Below, in pieces: positions 27,617-36,579 of a stretch of 64,000 nucleotides of DNA. Numbering within the stretch: position 1 is the stretch's first letter; the number at the start of each line of letters is the position of its first letter. Source of the stretch: Paramixta manurensis (GTDB lineage Bacteria > Pseudomonadota > Gammaproteobacteria > Enterobacterales > Enterobacteriaceae); contig NZ_CP054212.1 in the NCBI RefSeq assembly GCF_013285385.1, positions 992,001 to 1,056,000 on the forward strand, written 5' to 3'. The position numbers and the translations under genes are program-made. Below the pieces are notes generated by a model. That model saw only the letters and a list, made by a program, of their open reading frames with translations, made no database searches and was not told the origin of the DNA.

Positions 27617-29767
27617 GTGAATATTATCGCGATCATGGGGCCACATAACGCATTCTATAAAGATGAGCCAATTCGTGAGCTGGAAGATGCGCTGGTGGTT
27701 CAGGGCTTTAAAACCATCTATCCGAAGGACGCTAACGATCTGTTTAAACTGGTTGAGCACAACCCGCGTATTTGCGGCGTGGTGTTTGACTGGGATGAGT
27801 ACAGTTTGGATTTATGTAGCGAAATTAACCAGTTAAATGAGTATCTCCCGTTATATGCTTTTATTAATACCCATTCGACTATGGATGTCAGTATTAATGA
27901 AATGCGTATGGCTGTCTGGTTTTTTGAATATGCGCTGGATGCGGCAAACGATATTGCGCAACGCATCCGCCAGTACACCAATGAATATATTGATACCATC
28001 ACGCCGCCGCTAACCAGAGCGCTATTTACCTATGTCAAAGAGGGGAAATATACCTTCTGTACGCCAGGGCATATGGCGGGAACCGCTTTTCAAAAAAGCC
28101 CGGTTGGCAGCCTGTTTTATGATTTTTTCGGCGCCAATACCTTAAAAGCCGACATCTCTATTTCAGTCACCGAATTGGGCTCGTTGCTCGATCACACCGG
28201 GCCACATCTTGAAGCCGAAGAGTATGTGGCGCGCACATTTGGCGCCGAGCAGAGTTATATGGTGACTAATGGCACCTCAACCTCGAACAAAATTGTCGGC
28301 ATGTATGCTGCTCCGTCCGGTAGCACGGTACTTATCGATCGTAATTGCCACAAATCGCTGACTCATCTGCTGATGATGAGCGACATTGTTCCGCTATGGT
28401 TAAAACCCACGCGGAATGCATTGGGGATTTTGGGTGGCATCCCCAAACGAGAATTTACGCGGGAAAGCATCGCGCTGAAGGTTGCGCAAACCGAACATGC
28501 CGCCTGGCCGGTACATGCGGTAATTACCAATTCCACCTACGATGGGCTGCTGTATAACACGCAGTACATTAAAGAGACGCTGGAGGTGCCATCCATTCAC
28601 TTTGACTCCGCATGGGTACCCTATACCAATTTCCATCCGATCTATGCCGGTAAAAGTGGGATGAGCGGCGAACGCATGGCGGGCAAAGTGTTTTATGAAA
28701 CGCAATCTACGCATAAATTGCTGGCGGCTTTCTCTCAGGCATCGTTAATTCATATCAAAGGGGATTACGATGAAGAGACCTTTAATGAAGCCTATATGAT
28801 GCACACCACCACTTCGCCAAACTATTCCATCGTTGCCTCGATTGAAACCGCAGCGGCGATGCTGCGTGGGAATCCGGGGCGGCGCTTGATTAATCGTTCG
28901 GTGGAGCGTGCGCTGCATTTCCGTCGTGAAGTGCAGCGGCTGCGGGAAGAGAGTGATGGCTGGTTTTTCGATATCTGGCAACCGGATGGGATTGATGAAG
29001 CCGAATGCTGGCCGATTCAGCCCGGTGAAGAGGAGTGGCATGGGTTTGCCGATGCCGACCGCGACCATATGTATCTCGACCCGATTAAGGTCACCATCCT
29101 TACGCCGGGGATGAGCGAACAGGGCGTCATGGCGGAGGAGGGCATTCCCGCCGCGCTGGTGGCGAAATACCTGGATGAGCGCGGCGTGGTGGTGGAAAAG
29201 ACCGGGCCATATAACCTGCTGTTTCTGTTCAGTATTGGTATTGATAAAACCAAGGCTATGGGGTTGCTGCGTGGGCTAACCGAATTTAAACGCGCTTATG
29301 ATCTCAATTTACGGGTGAAAAATATGCTGCCGGATCTGTATGCGGAAGATCCTGATTTTTATCGCGATATGCGCATTCAGACCCTGGCGCAAGGGATCCA
29401 CCAGTTAATTCGTCAACATGATTTACCACGCCTGATGTTGCGTGCGTTTGATGTGCTGCCTGAAATGAAAATGACGCCGCACCAGGCATATCAGCAACAG
29501 GTCAAAGGCAACGTGGAAACGGTGGATATTAGTGAAATGGTAGGGCGGATTTCGGCCAATATGATTTTGCCCTATCCCCCAGGCGTTCCGTTGGTGATGC
29601 CGGGAGAAATGATCACGGCGGAAAGTCGCGCGGTGCTCGATTTTTTACTGATGTTGTGTTCGATAGGCGAGCATTATCCGGGGTTTGAAACCGATATTCA
29701 TGGTGCGAAATTAACCAGTGAAGGGCGCTATCGGGTACGTGTTCTGAAAAATGCCCAGGTGAGCTAA
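27617..29767 (+). CDS. ldcC: Lysine decarboxylase (constitutive type)
   Basis: PLP enzyme converting lysine to cadaverine in the cytoplasm. The wing domain, PLP core and C-terminal domain are all present in 716 residues (713 in E. coli LdcC). The PLP-binding lysine lies in ETQSTHKLL, preceded by HFDSAWVPYTNFHPIY. Translation starts at GTG after AGGAGGA. The position between accA and yaeR is that of ldcC rather than the acid-inducible cadBA locus, and no cadB antiporter is adjacent, which supports the LdcC assignment. Confidence 0.96.
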   Translation: MNIIAIMGPHNAFYKDEPIRELEDALVVQGFKTIYPKDANDLFKLVEHNPRICGVVFDWDEYSLDLCSEINQLNEYLPLYAFINTHSTMDVSINEMRMAVWFFEYALDAANDIAQRIRQYTNEYIDTITPPLTRALFTYVKEGKYTFCTPGHMAGTAFQKSPVGSLFYDFFGANTLKADISISVTELGSLLDHTGPHLEAEEYVARTFGAEQSYMVTNGTSTSNKIVGMYAAPSGSTVLIDRNCHKSLTHLLMMSDIVPLWLKPTRNALGILGGIPKREFTRESIALKVAQTEHAAWPVHAVITNSTYDGLLYNTQYIKETLEVPSIHFDSAWVPYTNFHPIYAGKSGMSGERMAGKVFYETQSTHKLLAAFSQASLIHIKGDYDEETFNEAYMMHTTTSPNYSIVASIETAAAMLRGNPGRRLINRSVERALHFRREVQRLREESDGWFFDIWQPDGIDEAECWPIQPGEEEWHGFADADRDHMYLDPIKVTILTPGMSEQGVMAEEGIPAALVAKYLDERGVVVEKTGPYNLLFLFSIGIDKTKAMGLLRGLTEFKRAYDLNLRVKNMLPDLYAEDPDFYRDMRIQTLAQGIHQLIRQHDLPRLMLRAFDVLPEMKMTPHQAYQQQVKGNVETVDISEMVGRISANMILPYPPGVPLVMPGEMITAESRAVLDFLLMLCSIGEHYPGFETDIHGAKLTSEGRYRVRVLKNAQVS

Positions 29768-29841
29768 TTCCAGACTCTGCGCCCTTGCTGAGCGGCGATT
29801 GAGGGCGTAAGGTGCGGGCAAAACCGCTATCAGGAGCTAAT

Positions 29842-30231
29842 ATGCCAGGATTAAAGCACATTCATCGTATCGCCATTATCGCCAGTGATTACGCGCGCAG
29901 CAAAGCGTTCTATTGCGATATTTTAGGTTTTACGCTGGAAAACGAAGTTTATCGGCAGGAACGTGATTCGTGGAAAGGCGATTTAGCGTTGAACGGCGCT
30001 TACGTTATCGAACTGTTCTCGTTTCCGCATCCACCGGCGCGGGTTAGCCATCCCGAAGCGTGCGGATTACGCCATTTGGCTTTTGCGGTGGACGATCTTG
30101 ATGCCGCTTGCCAGGCATTAGCGCAAAAGGGCGTGGTCTGTGAACCGATCCGCCTTGATCCACTCACCGATAAACGCTTCACGTTCTTTAGCGACCCGGA
30201 TCATTTGCCGCTGGAACTCTACCAGGCGTAA
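29842..30231 (+). CDS. yaeR: VOC family protein YaeR (glyoxalase-like)
   Basis: Vicinal-oxygen-chelate fold protein of 129 residues, same length as E. coli YaeR (GloA2). Putative metal ligands are His in LKHIHRIAII, Glu in YVIELFSFP, His in GLRHLAFAVDD and Glu in DHLPLELYQ. The start at 29842 follows CAGGAG; a longer frame adds ten unconserved residues. The substrate is not known. It lies between ldcC and tilS. Confidence 0.92.
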   Translation: MPGLKHIHRIAIIASDYARSKAFYCDILGFTLENEVYRQERDSWKGDLALNGAYVIELFSFPHPPARVSHPEACGLRHLAFAVDDLDAACQALAQKGVVCEPIRLDPLTDKRFTFFSDPDHLPLELYQA

Positions 30232-30289
30232 AATAGCTGCCCGTAACGGGTCATATCCTTAATGACCCGCCGTTGATCAAAGGTTTGGC

Positions 30290-31606
30290 ATGTCAGCTCT
30301 CGCACATCTTGAACAGCAGTTAGCCGGGCAACGGCAGTGCTTGTTGGCCTACAGCGGCGGGCTGGACTCCACGGTACTGCTTCATCAACTGGTACAACTC
30401 CGTCAGCGTCTTCCCGATTTACAGCTACGCGCAATCCATATTCATCATGGATTAAGCCCATCAGCCGACAGTTGGGTGGCCCATTGCCAACAACAGTGTG
30501 CGGCTTGGCAAGTTCCGCTGGTGGTGGATTATGTCCAGTTGGATACGCATGAAAAAGGCGTCGAAGCTGCCGCCCGTGAGGCGCGCTATGCTGCTTTTCG
30601 TCGGCATTTGCTGACTGCGGAGAGTCTGATAACGGCGCAGCATCTTGACGACCAATGCGAAACTTTTTTACTGGCGCTTAAGCGTGGTAGTGGCCCGGCA
30701 GGTTTGGCCGCGATGCCACAAATAACCGATTTCGATGGGCATTTATTAGTACGCCCTTTGTTAACGCAACCACGCCAACAGCTTGAACAGTGGGCACAAG
30801 AGCATGCGTTACGCTGGATTGAAGATGAAAGCAATCAAGACACGCGTTATGACCGTAACTTTCTACGCCAACGCATTTTACCGCAAATGACCGCTCGCTG
30901 GCCCCATTTCGCCGAAGCGAGCGCTCGCAGCGCGGCGCTCTGCGCAGAGCAGGAAAACCTGATTGATGAGCTGCTAGCCGAGTCATTAACGCAGTTGATT
31001 CAGCCGGACGGTTCACTGTGCGTAGCGACGTTCCCTGGCATGAGCGAAGCGCGGCGCAGTGCGCTGCTACGCCGTTGGGTTGCCGCATGCGGAGGAAATA
31101 TGCCCTCGCGTGATGCGCTGCAGCGCCTGTATCGTGAAGTGATCGCCAGCCGTGAAGATGCCGCGCCGCGTTTACGTCTCGGCGCGTTTGAGATTCGTCG
31201 TTATCGTGGCGCGCTTTATTGGCTGGCGCTTCAGCCTCCGGTTCGTCAGTTAATTCTGGCGTGGCCGGATATTCGGCAACCTTTAGATCTTCCTGAATCA
31301 TTGGGCCAACTGATACCCGGCTCACAGGGAACGGTACTGCGTCTACCGGAGAAAGGGGAATCCGTTTCCGTCCGTTTCCAGGCGCAGGGGCATATACAGA
31401 TAGTTGGGCGCGCCGGTAGCCGCCCGGTGAAAAAAATATGGCAGGAGTTAGCCATTCCGCCCTGGCAGCGAGAACGCACGCCGCTGATTTTTTATGGCGA
31501 GCAGTTGGTTGCTGCGCCGGGTATTTTTGTTACGCGCTTTGGTGAGGCGAAGAATCAGGTGGGCTGGCATGTAAGCTGGCGACATCATAATGGAGAAAGG
31601 CAATGA
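30290..31606 (+). CDS. tilS: tRNA(Ile)-lysidine synthase
   Basis: Modifies C34 of the CAU-anticodon tRNA-Ile to lysidine, switching it to AUA decoding; essential. The N-terminal PP-loop ATPase motif SGGLDSTVLLH is at about residues 22-32, followed by the TilS linker (ARYAAFRRHL) and the C-terminal domains ending in PGIFV...GWHV. The 438 residues compare with 432 in E. coli. Its stop overlaps the start of a cytochrome c gene by 4 bases (ATGA). Confidence 0.96.
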   Translation: MSALAHLEQQLAGQRQCLLAYSGGLDSTVLLHQLVQLRQRLPDLQLRAIHIHHGLSPSADSWVAHCQQQCAAWQVPLVVDYVQLDTHEKGVEAAAREARYAAFRRHLLTAESLITAQHLDDQCETFLLALKRGSGPAGLAAMPQITDFDGHLLVRPLLTQPRQQLEQWAQEHALRWIEDESNQDTRYDRNFLRQRILPQMTARWPHFAEASARSAALCAEQENLIDELLAESLTQLIQPDGSLCVATFPGMSEARRSALLRRWVAACGGNMPSRDALQRLYREVIASREDAAPRLRLGAFEIRRYRGALYWLALQPPVRQLILAWPDIRQPLDLPESLGQLIPGSQGTVLRLPEKGESVSVRFQAQGHIQIVGRAGSRPVKKIWQELAIPPWQRERTPLIFYGEQLVAAPGIFVTRFGEAKNQVGWHVSWRHHNGERQ

Positions 31607-31911
31607 AAAGGTTACTGGCGCTGCCGTTAATGTTTCTGACGCAGCCTACGCTGGCGGCGGGGGATGCGGCGGCAGGGCAACAAAAATCAGCCACCTGTGT
31701 GGCTTGCCATGGCGCAGAAGGGAAAAGTACGGTTCCGCTCTATCCCAACCTTGCCGGGCAGAATGCGCCGTACTTGGTTCAGGCCTTAAAGGACTATAAA
31801 CAGGGCGGGCGTAGCGGTGGTCAGGCGGAAGTGATGAAAGCGTTTGTGGCAGGATTAACCGATGAGGATATGGACGATTTAGCGGCGTATTATCACAGCT
31901 TAAAACCCTAA
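31603..31911 (+). CDS. Small periplasmic class I cytochrome c (c553/c4 type)
   Basis: A 102-residue precursor with a signal peptide (MKRLLALPLMFLTQPTLAAG) and one haem-binding motif CVACH (Cys32, Cys35, His36). Met78 in GGQAEVMKAF is the likely axial ligand, and the ending LAAYYHSLKP is typical of single-haem cytochromes of this family. It would be an electron carrier in the periplasm; the partner is unknown. ATGA overlap with tilS implies translational coupling. E. coli has no gene here. No cytochrome c maturation genes are seen in the window, so it depends on genes elsewhere. Confidence 0.88.
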   Translation: MKRLLALPLMFLTQPTLAAGDAAAGQQKSATCVACHGAEGKSTVPLYPNLAGQNAPYLVQALKDYKQGGRSGGQAEVMKAFVAGLTDEDMDDLAAYYHSLKP

Positions 31912-31930
31912 GGGCGGGGGAAACCCGCCC
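31912..31930. terminator. GC-rich hairpin between convergent cytochrome c and rof
   Basis: Stem GGGCGGG (31912-31918) / CCCGCCC (31924-31930) with a 5-base loop, in a 27-base gap between the two stops. No strong T-run on either side. Confidence 0.5.
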
Positions 31931-31938
31931 AGGTTGTA

Positions 31939-32202
31939 TTAATCAGACTCGCTGACGACCACGGTGCCAAGTTCAGGATGGCTAAAACTGGCGATGTGGT
32001 CGAGGCGCAGTTCTCGCCTCTCGCCAGAGAGATCAATTTCCAGATACTCCACGTTCTTCCGCGTGATCATGTCTTGTGCCGTGGCCTTGAGTTGCTCACC
32101 GTTTTTTAACGCCAGCAACAACATCCAATTTTTTTGGCAGGCGAGTTCAAGGTTGTCGTAATCATCGCAATTGATCGGTTTATAGATTTCATTCGTCAAC
32201 AT
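31939..32202 (-). CDS. rof: Rho-binding antiterminator Rof (YaeO)
   Basis: Small acidic protein that binds Rho and inhibits its RNA binding. The 87 residues (84 in E. coli) contain YKPINCDDYDNLELACQ, ITRKNVEYLEIDL and the C-terminal FSHPELGTVVVSES, all close to E. coli Rof. Its start overlaps the end of yaeP by 14 bases, so the two are co-transcribed and probably coupled. Confidence 0.93.
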   Translation of the reverse strand: MLTNEIYKPINCDDYDNLELACQKNWMLLLALKNGEQLKATAQDMITRKNVEYLEIDLSGERRELRLDHIASFSHPELGTVVVSESD

Positions 32203-32389
32203 AATCGCTCACCAGTAAGTTTGCGGCAGCAAAAGCCGCCTGTTCCCTGATAGAAGAGTTTAGCGCAGAATTTGCGGCTATCTCATCAAGTGCTTTCAAC
32301 GCGCAGCCAATGGCGTCGGGCACGTATCCCAGATCGCCACTGCCAATTTCGGCGTATTTCCGGCGAACCAAATCACAATACTTTTGCAC
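32189..32389 (-). CDS. yaeP: YaeP family protein
   Basis: A 66-residue protein of unknown function, same length as E. coli YaeP, with YAEIGSGDLGYVPDAIGCAL and ANLLVSDYV conserved. The GTG at 32389 is chosen as start because AGGAGGT ends 4 bases before it; the GTG two codons earlier overlaps that ribosome site. Upstream a minus-strand TATAGT (32431-32436) could be the -10 of the yaeP-rof promoter. Confidence 0.9.
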   Translation of the reverse strand: MQKYCDLVRRKYAEIGSGDLGYVPDAIGCALKALDEIAANSALNSSIREQAAFAAANLLVSDYVDE

Positions 32390-32525
32390 ATGCACCTCCT
32401 CTCAGAGCATAAATCTCTGGCTAGTGAGCGACTATAACACAGGCTTTTACGTGAAATCAGCCTGGGGCAGGGTGATTTGCTGGCACATCGGGTTACAATG
32501 GCGATTCACTTTTATAAGGGATCGC

Positions 32526-33080
32526 ATGGCACTTAAAGCAACTATCTACAAAGCTACGGTTAACGTCGCCGATATGGATCGCAACGTCTTTCTTGATAGC
32601 AACTTAACGCTGGCGCGCCATCCGTCGGAAACTGAAACACGTCTGATGCTGCGTTTGCTGGCGTGGCTTTGTCATGCCGATGAGCGATTGCAGTTCACCC
32701 GTGGCCTGTGCGCGGATGATGAGCCGGAAATATGGCGTCTAAACGATCACCATGGTATTGAAACTTGGATTGATTTTGGCTTACCGGATGAGAGAAGAGT
32801 AAAAAAAGCCTGTAGTCGATCATCTTGCGTATACTTATATGCATACAATGCGCGCGCGGCCCAAATTTGGTGGCAGCAACAGCGAGAAAAGCTGGCGCAA
32901 CAGGCTAATCTTACCGTTCGTTTTTTGAGTGATGAACAGCTTAATGCGCTAACTGATTTTGCTGCCCGCAATATGTCTTTGCAGGCGACACTCCAGGAAG
33001 GAACGATTTGGCTGTCAGATACACAAAACCATTTGGAGCTGCGTTTCGACGACTGGCTGATTGACGGCAAACTGGCATGA
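32526..33080 (+). CDS. yaeQ: YaeQ family protein
   Basis: A 184-residue protein (181 in E. coli), beginning MALKATIYKATVNVADMDRN, with TLARHPSETETRLMLRLLAW and the segment LPDERRVKKACS. The YaeQ fold resembles PD-(D/E)XK nucleases in the literature; the activity is unproven. The start at 32526 is required for similarity; the longer frame is intergenic. Its stop overlaps arfB by 4 bases. Confidence 0.93.
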   Translation: MALKATIYKATVNVADMDRNVFLDSNLTLARHPSETETRLMLRLLAWLCHADERLQFTRGLCADDEPEIWRLNDHHGIETWIDFGLPDERRVKKACSRSSCVYLYAYNARAAQIWWQQQREKLAQQANLTVRFLSDEQLNALTDFAARNMSLQATLQEGTIWLSDTQNHLELRFDDWLIDGKLA

Positions 33081-33487
33081 TTGAATTATCGCGCAACGTT
33101 ACAATTAGCGATGCGGAAATGGACATTACTGCGGTACGCGCGCAGGGCGCGGGCGGCCAGCATGTGAATAAAAACTCGACGGCAATTCATCTGCGTTTTG
33201 ATATTTCCGCGTCTTCACTGCCGGATTTTTATAAGCAGCGGTTGCTGGCGGCTCGTCACCATTTAATTACCGCCGACGGCGTGGTGATTATTAAGGCGCA
33301 AGAGTATCGCAGCCAGGAAATGAACCGGGAAGCGGCGTTAAAACGGCTGGAAAACCTGATTCGTGAATTAACCGTGGTGGAAAAAACGCGCCGCGCAACA
33401 CGTCCAACGCTGGCGGCGAAAAAACGCCGTCTGGAAGGTAAGTTACGCAAAAGCATTACCAAATCGCTGCGCGGCAAGGTTCGCTGA
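33077..33487 (+). CDS. arfB: Alternative ribosome-rescue factor B (peptidyl-tRNA hydrolase)
   Basis: Also called yaeJ. Rescues stalled non-stop ribosomes by entering the empty A site and hydrolysing peptidyl-tRNA. The catalytic GGQ is seen in RAQGAGGQHVNKNSTA, and the basic C-terminal tail (rich in Arg and Lys, ending KSLRGKVR) is the part that inserts into the mRNA channel. The 136 residues compare with 140 in E. coli. It overlaps yaeQ by ATGA. Confidence 0.95.
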   Translation: MIELSRNVTISDAEMDITAVRAQGAGGQHVNKNSTAIHLRFDISASSLPDFYKQRLLAARHHLITADGVVIIKAQEYRSQEMNREAALKRLENLIRELTVVEKTRRATRPTLAAKKRRLEGKLRKSITKSLRGKVR

Positions 33488-33527
33488 GCCGCACGCTTAC
33501 AGACCTCTGAGCTTCAGGAGTTGAACG

Positions 33528-33935
33528 GTGAAAAATATCCTTCTGGCGATGTTAGCCACGCTGGCGCTGGGTATGCTGTTCGGGTGTAACAACCGTACCG
33601 CTTGGCAACAGCCGCCGCTGGAGCCAATGCAGCAGAGTTATCACGGTATGTTGCCGTGCAATAATGACTGCCGCACCACCGAGGCATCACTATTTTTAAG
33701 CCTCGACGGTACCTACGTTCTTGAACAGCGAGATACCGCATCGAATAGCGTGCGCACCGCGCAATACGGCAAATGGGCGCGTACTGCCGATAAATTAACG
33801 CTCACAGAAATGACCGGTGAAAAACAGATTTTCCGCCCCACCAATCAGGGGCTGGAGATGGTCACTCGCCAGGGCGCGTTACAGAATCACGGGCAGCGAT
33901 TTGTGTTGGTGCCGGTTAATACCGAGCGAACGTGA
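33528..33935 (+). CDS. nlpE: Short NlpE-like lipoprotein (N-terminal domain only)
   Basis: Outer-membrane lipoprotein of the NlpE (CutF) family that in E. coli activates the Cpx response on surface adhesion or lipoprotein-sorting defects. Signal peptide with lipobox LFGC (Cys20), followed by the NlpE N-terminal domain: SYHGMLPC, TEASLFLSLDGTYVL, YGKWARTADKLTLTE. The protein ends at 135 residues, whereas E. coli NlpE has 236, so the C-terminal OB-like domain with its disulfide is absent. The first-domain motif CADC of E. coli is here CNNDC (Cys44 and Cys48, CxxxC). The stop is followed by a terminator region, so it is not an obvious fresh frameshift. Confidence 0.85.
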   Translation: MKNILLAMLATLALGMLFGCNNRTAWQQPPLEPMQQSYHGMLPCNNDCRTTEASLFLSLDGTYVLEQRDTASNSVRTAQYGKWARTADKLTLTEMTGEKQIFRPTNQGLEMVTRQGALQNHGQRFVLVPVNTERT

Positions 33936-33968
33936 TCGGGCATGGTTGCCCAATGATGACAATAGGCA

Positions 33969-34031
33969 TAAAAAAAGCCCCCTTCCGATGTCTTACGGCA
34001 AGTTGCGCCGTTCTGACACCGAAGGGGGCTT
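33969..34031 (-). terminator. Long terminator hairpin shared by convergent nlpE and proS
   Basis: Arms AAGCCCCCTTC (33975-33985) / GAAGGGGGCTT (34021-34031) with inner pairing (GTC/GAC, GGC/GCC). The A-run at 33969-33976 becomes a T-run in proS transcripts, so the main direction is minus. Confidence 0.85.
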
Positions 34032-34046
34032 GATGCTTAAAGCCGG

Positions 34047-35765
34047 TTAACCGTTAATTTCGCCGACCAGAAAATCGATAATGTGGTCGGTTTTAATCAT
34101 CCGCTTTTCGCCTTCACGGCGCGCTTTATATTCGATCTCTTCGTTATCAAGATTGCGATCGCCAATCACGATGGTGTGTGGAACGCCAATCAGTTCCATA
34201 TCGGCGAACATCACGCCCGGACGCTCTTTACGATCGTCAAGAATGACATCAATCCCTTTAGCACGCAGCGTGTCATACAGCGTTTCCGCCAGCTCTTTGA
34301 CACGGAAAGACTTGTGCATATTCATAGGCAGAATGGCAACCTGGAAAGGCGCCAGCGCGGCGGGCCAAATGATCCCACGCTCATCATGGTTTTGCTCGAT
34401 TGATGCAGCAACCACGCGCGTAATACCGATTCCATAGCAACCCATGGTCAGGATTTGGTTACGACCATCTTCGCCCTGTACCGAGGCTTTCATCGCTTCC
34501 GAGTATTTGGTGCCTAACTGGAAAATATGACCTACTTCGATACCACGTTTAATCAGCAGCGTGCCTTTACCATCCGGACTCGCATCGCCTTCCACCACAT
34601 TGCGAATATCCGCAACCTTGGGCAGCGGTAAATCACGTTCCCAGTTAATACCGATAAAGTGTTTGCCATCAATGTTTGCGCCAGCGCTAAAATCACTCAT
34701 ATGGGCGACGGTGCGATCGGCATAGATAGGCAGCGTTAGGCCAACCGGCCCCAGTGAACCCGGCCCTACGCCCAATACCGCGCGGATCTCTTCTTCGCTG
34801 GCGAAGGTTAGCGGTGCGGCAACCACATCAATCTTCTCGGCTTTCACTTCGTTCAACTCATGGTCGCCGCGTACCAGCAGAGCCACCAAGGGGTGACCGC
34901 TCTCTTTGGTCGCTTTTACCAACAATGTCTTGACGGTTTTTTCCACCGGCAGATTAAACTGCGCCACCAGGTCAGCGATGGTTTTCGCATTCGGTGTATC
35001 AATCTGCGTCATGCTCTGGCCAGGCGCCGGGCGCTCGCCCTGTGGCGCAACGGCTTCCGCCAGCTCAATGTTGGCGGCAAAATCTGACTCGGTAGAGAAC
35101 ACGATGTCATCTTCACCGCTGTGCGCTAAGACCTGAAACTCATGCGAGGCGCTACCGCCGATGGAGCCGGTATCGGCCTGCACCGCACGGAAATCCAGCC
35201 CCATACGGCTAAAGCTTTGGCTATAGGCGCGGTACATGGCGTCATAGGTTTCTTGTAGCGATTCTTGCGAGGTATGGAAAGAGTAAGCATCTTTCATGAT
35301 GAACTCACGCGAACGCATCACGCCAAAACGTGGACGGACTTCATCGCGAAATTTGGTCTGAATCTGAAACAGATTGAGCGGTAATTGTTTATAGGAGCTC
35401 AGCTCGTTGCGAATCAGATCGGTGATCACTTCTTCGTGGGTTGGGCCGAGAACGAAAGGGCGATCGCCGCGATCGACCAGACGCAGTAGCTCAGGGCCGT
35501 ACTGTTCCCAACGCCCACTCTCCTGCCAGAGATCGGCAGGCTGCACTACCGGCATGCAAATTTCAATGGCGCCAGCGTTATTCATCTCTTCACGTACGAT
35601 ATTTTCAACTTTTTTCAGTACGCGTAAACCGGTGGGCAACCAGGTATATAAACCGGATGCCAGCTTACGGATCATCCCGGCGCGCAGCATCAATTGATGG
35701 CTGATGACTTCTGCGTCGGATGGCGTCTCCTTCAGAGTGGAGAGCAAATATTGAGTAGTACGCAT
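34047..35765 (-). CDS. proS: Prolyl-tRNA synthetase
   Basis: Class II synthetase charging tRNA-Pro, bacterial type with an editing insertion. The 572 residues equal E. coli. Motif 2 and 3 regions (FRDEVRPRFGVMRSREFIMKD; GCYGIGITRVVAA) flank the YbaK-like editing domain (about 225-400, DHELNEVKAEK) that clears Ala-tRNA-Pro. It is monocistronic; the terminator is shared with nlpE. Confidence 0.97.
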   Translation of the reverse strand: MRTTQYLLSTLKETPSDAEVISHQLMLRAGMIRKLASGLYTWLPTGLRVLKKVENIVREEMNNAGAIEICMPVVQPADLWQESGRWEQYGPELLRLVDRGDRPFVLGPTHEEVITDLIRNELSSYKQLPLNLFQIQTKFRDEVRPRFGVMRSREFIMKDAYSFHTSQESLQETYDAMYRAYSQSFSRMGLDFRAVQADTGSIGGSASHEFQVLAHSGEDDIVFSTESDFAANIELAEAVAPQGERPAPGQSMTQIDTPNAKTIADLVAQFNLPVEKTVKTLLVKATKESGHPLVALLVRGDHELNEVKAEKIDVVAAPLTFASEEEIRAVLGVGPGSLGPVGLTLPIYADRTVAHMSDFSAGANIDGKHFIGINWERDLPLPKVADIRNVVEGDASPDGKGTLLIKRGIEVGHIFQLGTKYSEAMKASVQGEDGRNQILTMGCYGIGITRVVAASIEQNHDERGIIWPAALAPFQVAILPMNMHKSFRVKELAETLYDTLRAKGIDVILDDRKERPGVMFADMELIGVPHTIVIGDRNLDNEEIEYKARREGEKRMIKTDHIIDFLVGEING

Positions 35766-35871
35766 TTATTACGATTCCAGTTGGACGGAACTATCAGAAA
35801 GAAAACCACCAAAAAAGCTGGCGCCTAGTGTACCAGCGTGTCCGGATCCTCAAAAGGGAGAGAATAACAAA

Positions 35872-36579
35872 TTAGCGCGGATCGATGGCAATAACCTCGG
35901 TACCGAGAGCCGTGACCCGCCAACGCAGGTTAAATTCCAGTAGCCAGGCGGCATATTCTCGTTCTGGCTCTTCGCCTTGGCGGTAAGCCGGGCGCGGATC
36001 TTGCGCTAAGACTTGGGTAATAAAACGTGCCAGATGGGGGTAACGCTGCTGTTGTTGCGTGAGTTGTTGTTGTGCAATCGCGGAGAAGGTGACCGGCATC
36101 GTCGCTGCCGGTGCCTGTTGTGCAAAGCCCGCTTGCGCATCGGGCAAGGCTTCAGCAAAGGGGAGATAGGGTTTCACATCAATAATCGGCGTTCCATCCA
36201 CCAAGTCGAGGCTCCCCAACTCCAGTACGACGTTGTTCTTTTCGCAGCGAATATTTTTTAGTTCAACCAGCGACATGCCAAGCGGATTGGGACGAAAGGT
36301 TGAGCGGGTGGCAAACACGCCGAGGCGGGTATTACCGCCCAGCCGGGGAGGGCGAACCGTAGGGCGCCAGCCTCCTTCCATCGTGTGATGAAAAACAAAC
36401 AGCAGCCAAATATGGCTAAACGCTTCCAGCCCGCGCACCGCTTCGGGTTGATTATAGGGCGAAAGCAACTGCAGTTCGCCGCCGCCGTCCTCAATCAGGC
36501 CAGGCTGACGGGGCACGGCGAATTTCTCTTTCCAGGGCGAACGGATCACGCCAATTTGCGTGAAGGAAAACGATGTCAT
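35872..36579 (-). CDS. trmO: tRNA (N6-methyl-t6A37) methyltransferase
   Basis: Formerly tsaA/yaeB. SAM-dependent N6-methylation of t6A37 in tRNA-Thr. Beta-barrel SAM-binding fold with FAVPRQPGL, GGWRPTVRPPRLGGN and FATRSTFRPNPLGMSLVEL. The start at 36579 (MTSFSFTQIGVIRSP) gives 235 residues, exactly the E. coli length, and overlaps the rcsF stop by 4 bases. Confidence 0.95.
   Translation of the reverse strand: MTSFSFTQIGVIRSPWKEKFAVPRQPGLIEDGGGELQLLSPYNQPEAVRGLEAFSHIWLLFVFHHTMEGGWRPTVRPPRLGGNTRLGVFATRSTFRPNPLGMSLVELKNIRCEKNNVVLELGSLDLVDGTPIIDVKPYLPFAEALPDAQAGFAQQAPAATMPVTFSAIAQQQLTQQQQRYPHLARFITQVLAQDPRPAYRQGEEPEREYAAWLLEFNLRWRVTALGTEVIAIDPR

Noticed and set aside
30678..31325. Open frame of 215 codons opposite tilS
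   Set aside because: Composition follows the complement of tilS, and no family features are seen.
32526..33080. Possible frameshift in yaeQ
   Set aside because: The segment RRVKKACSRSSCVYLY differs from E. coli, but the frame remains open and similarity continues to the end at normal length.
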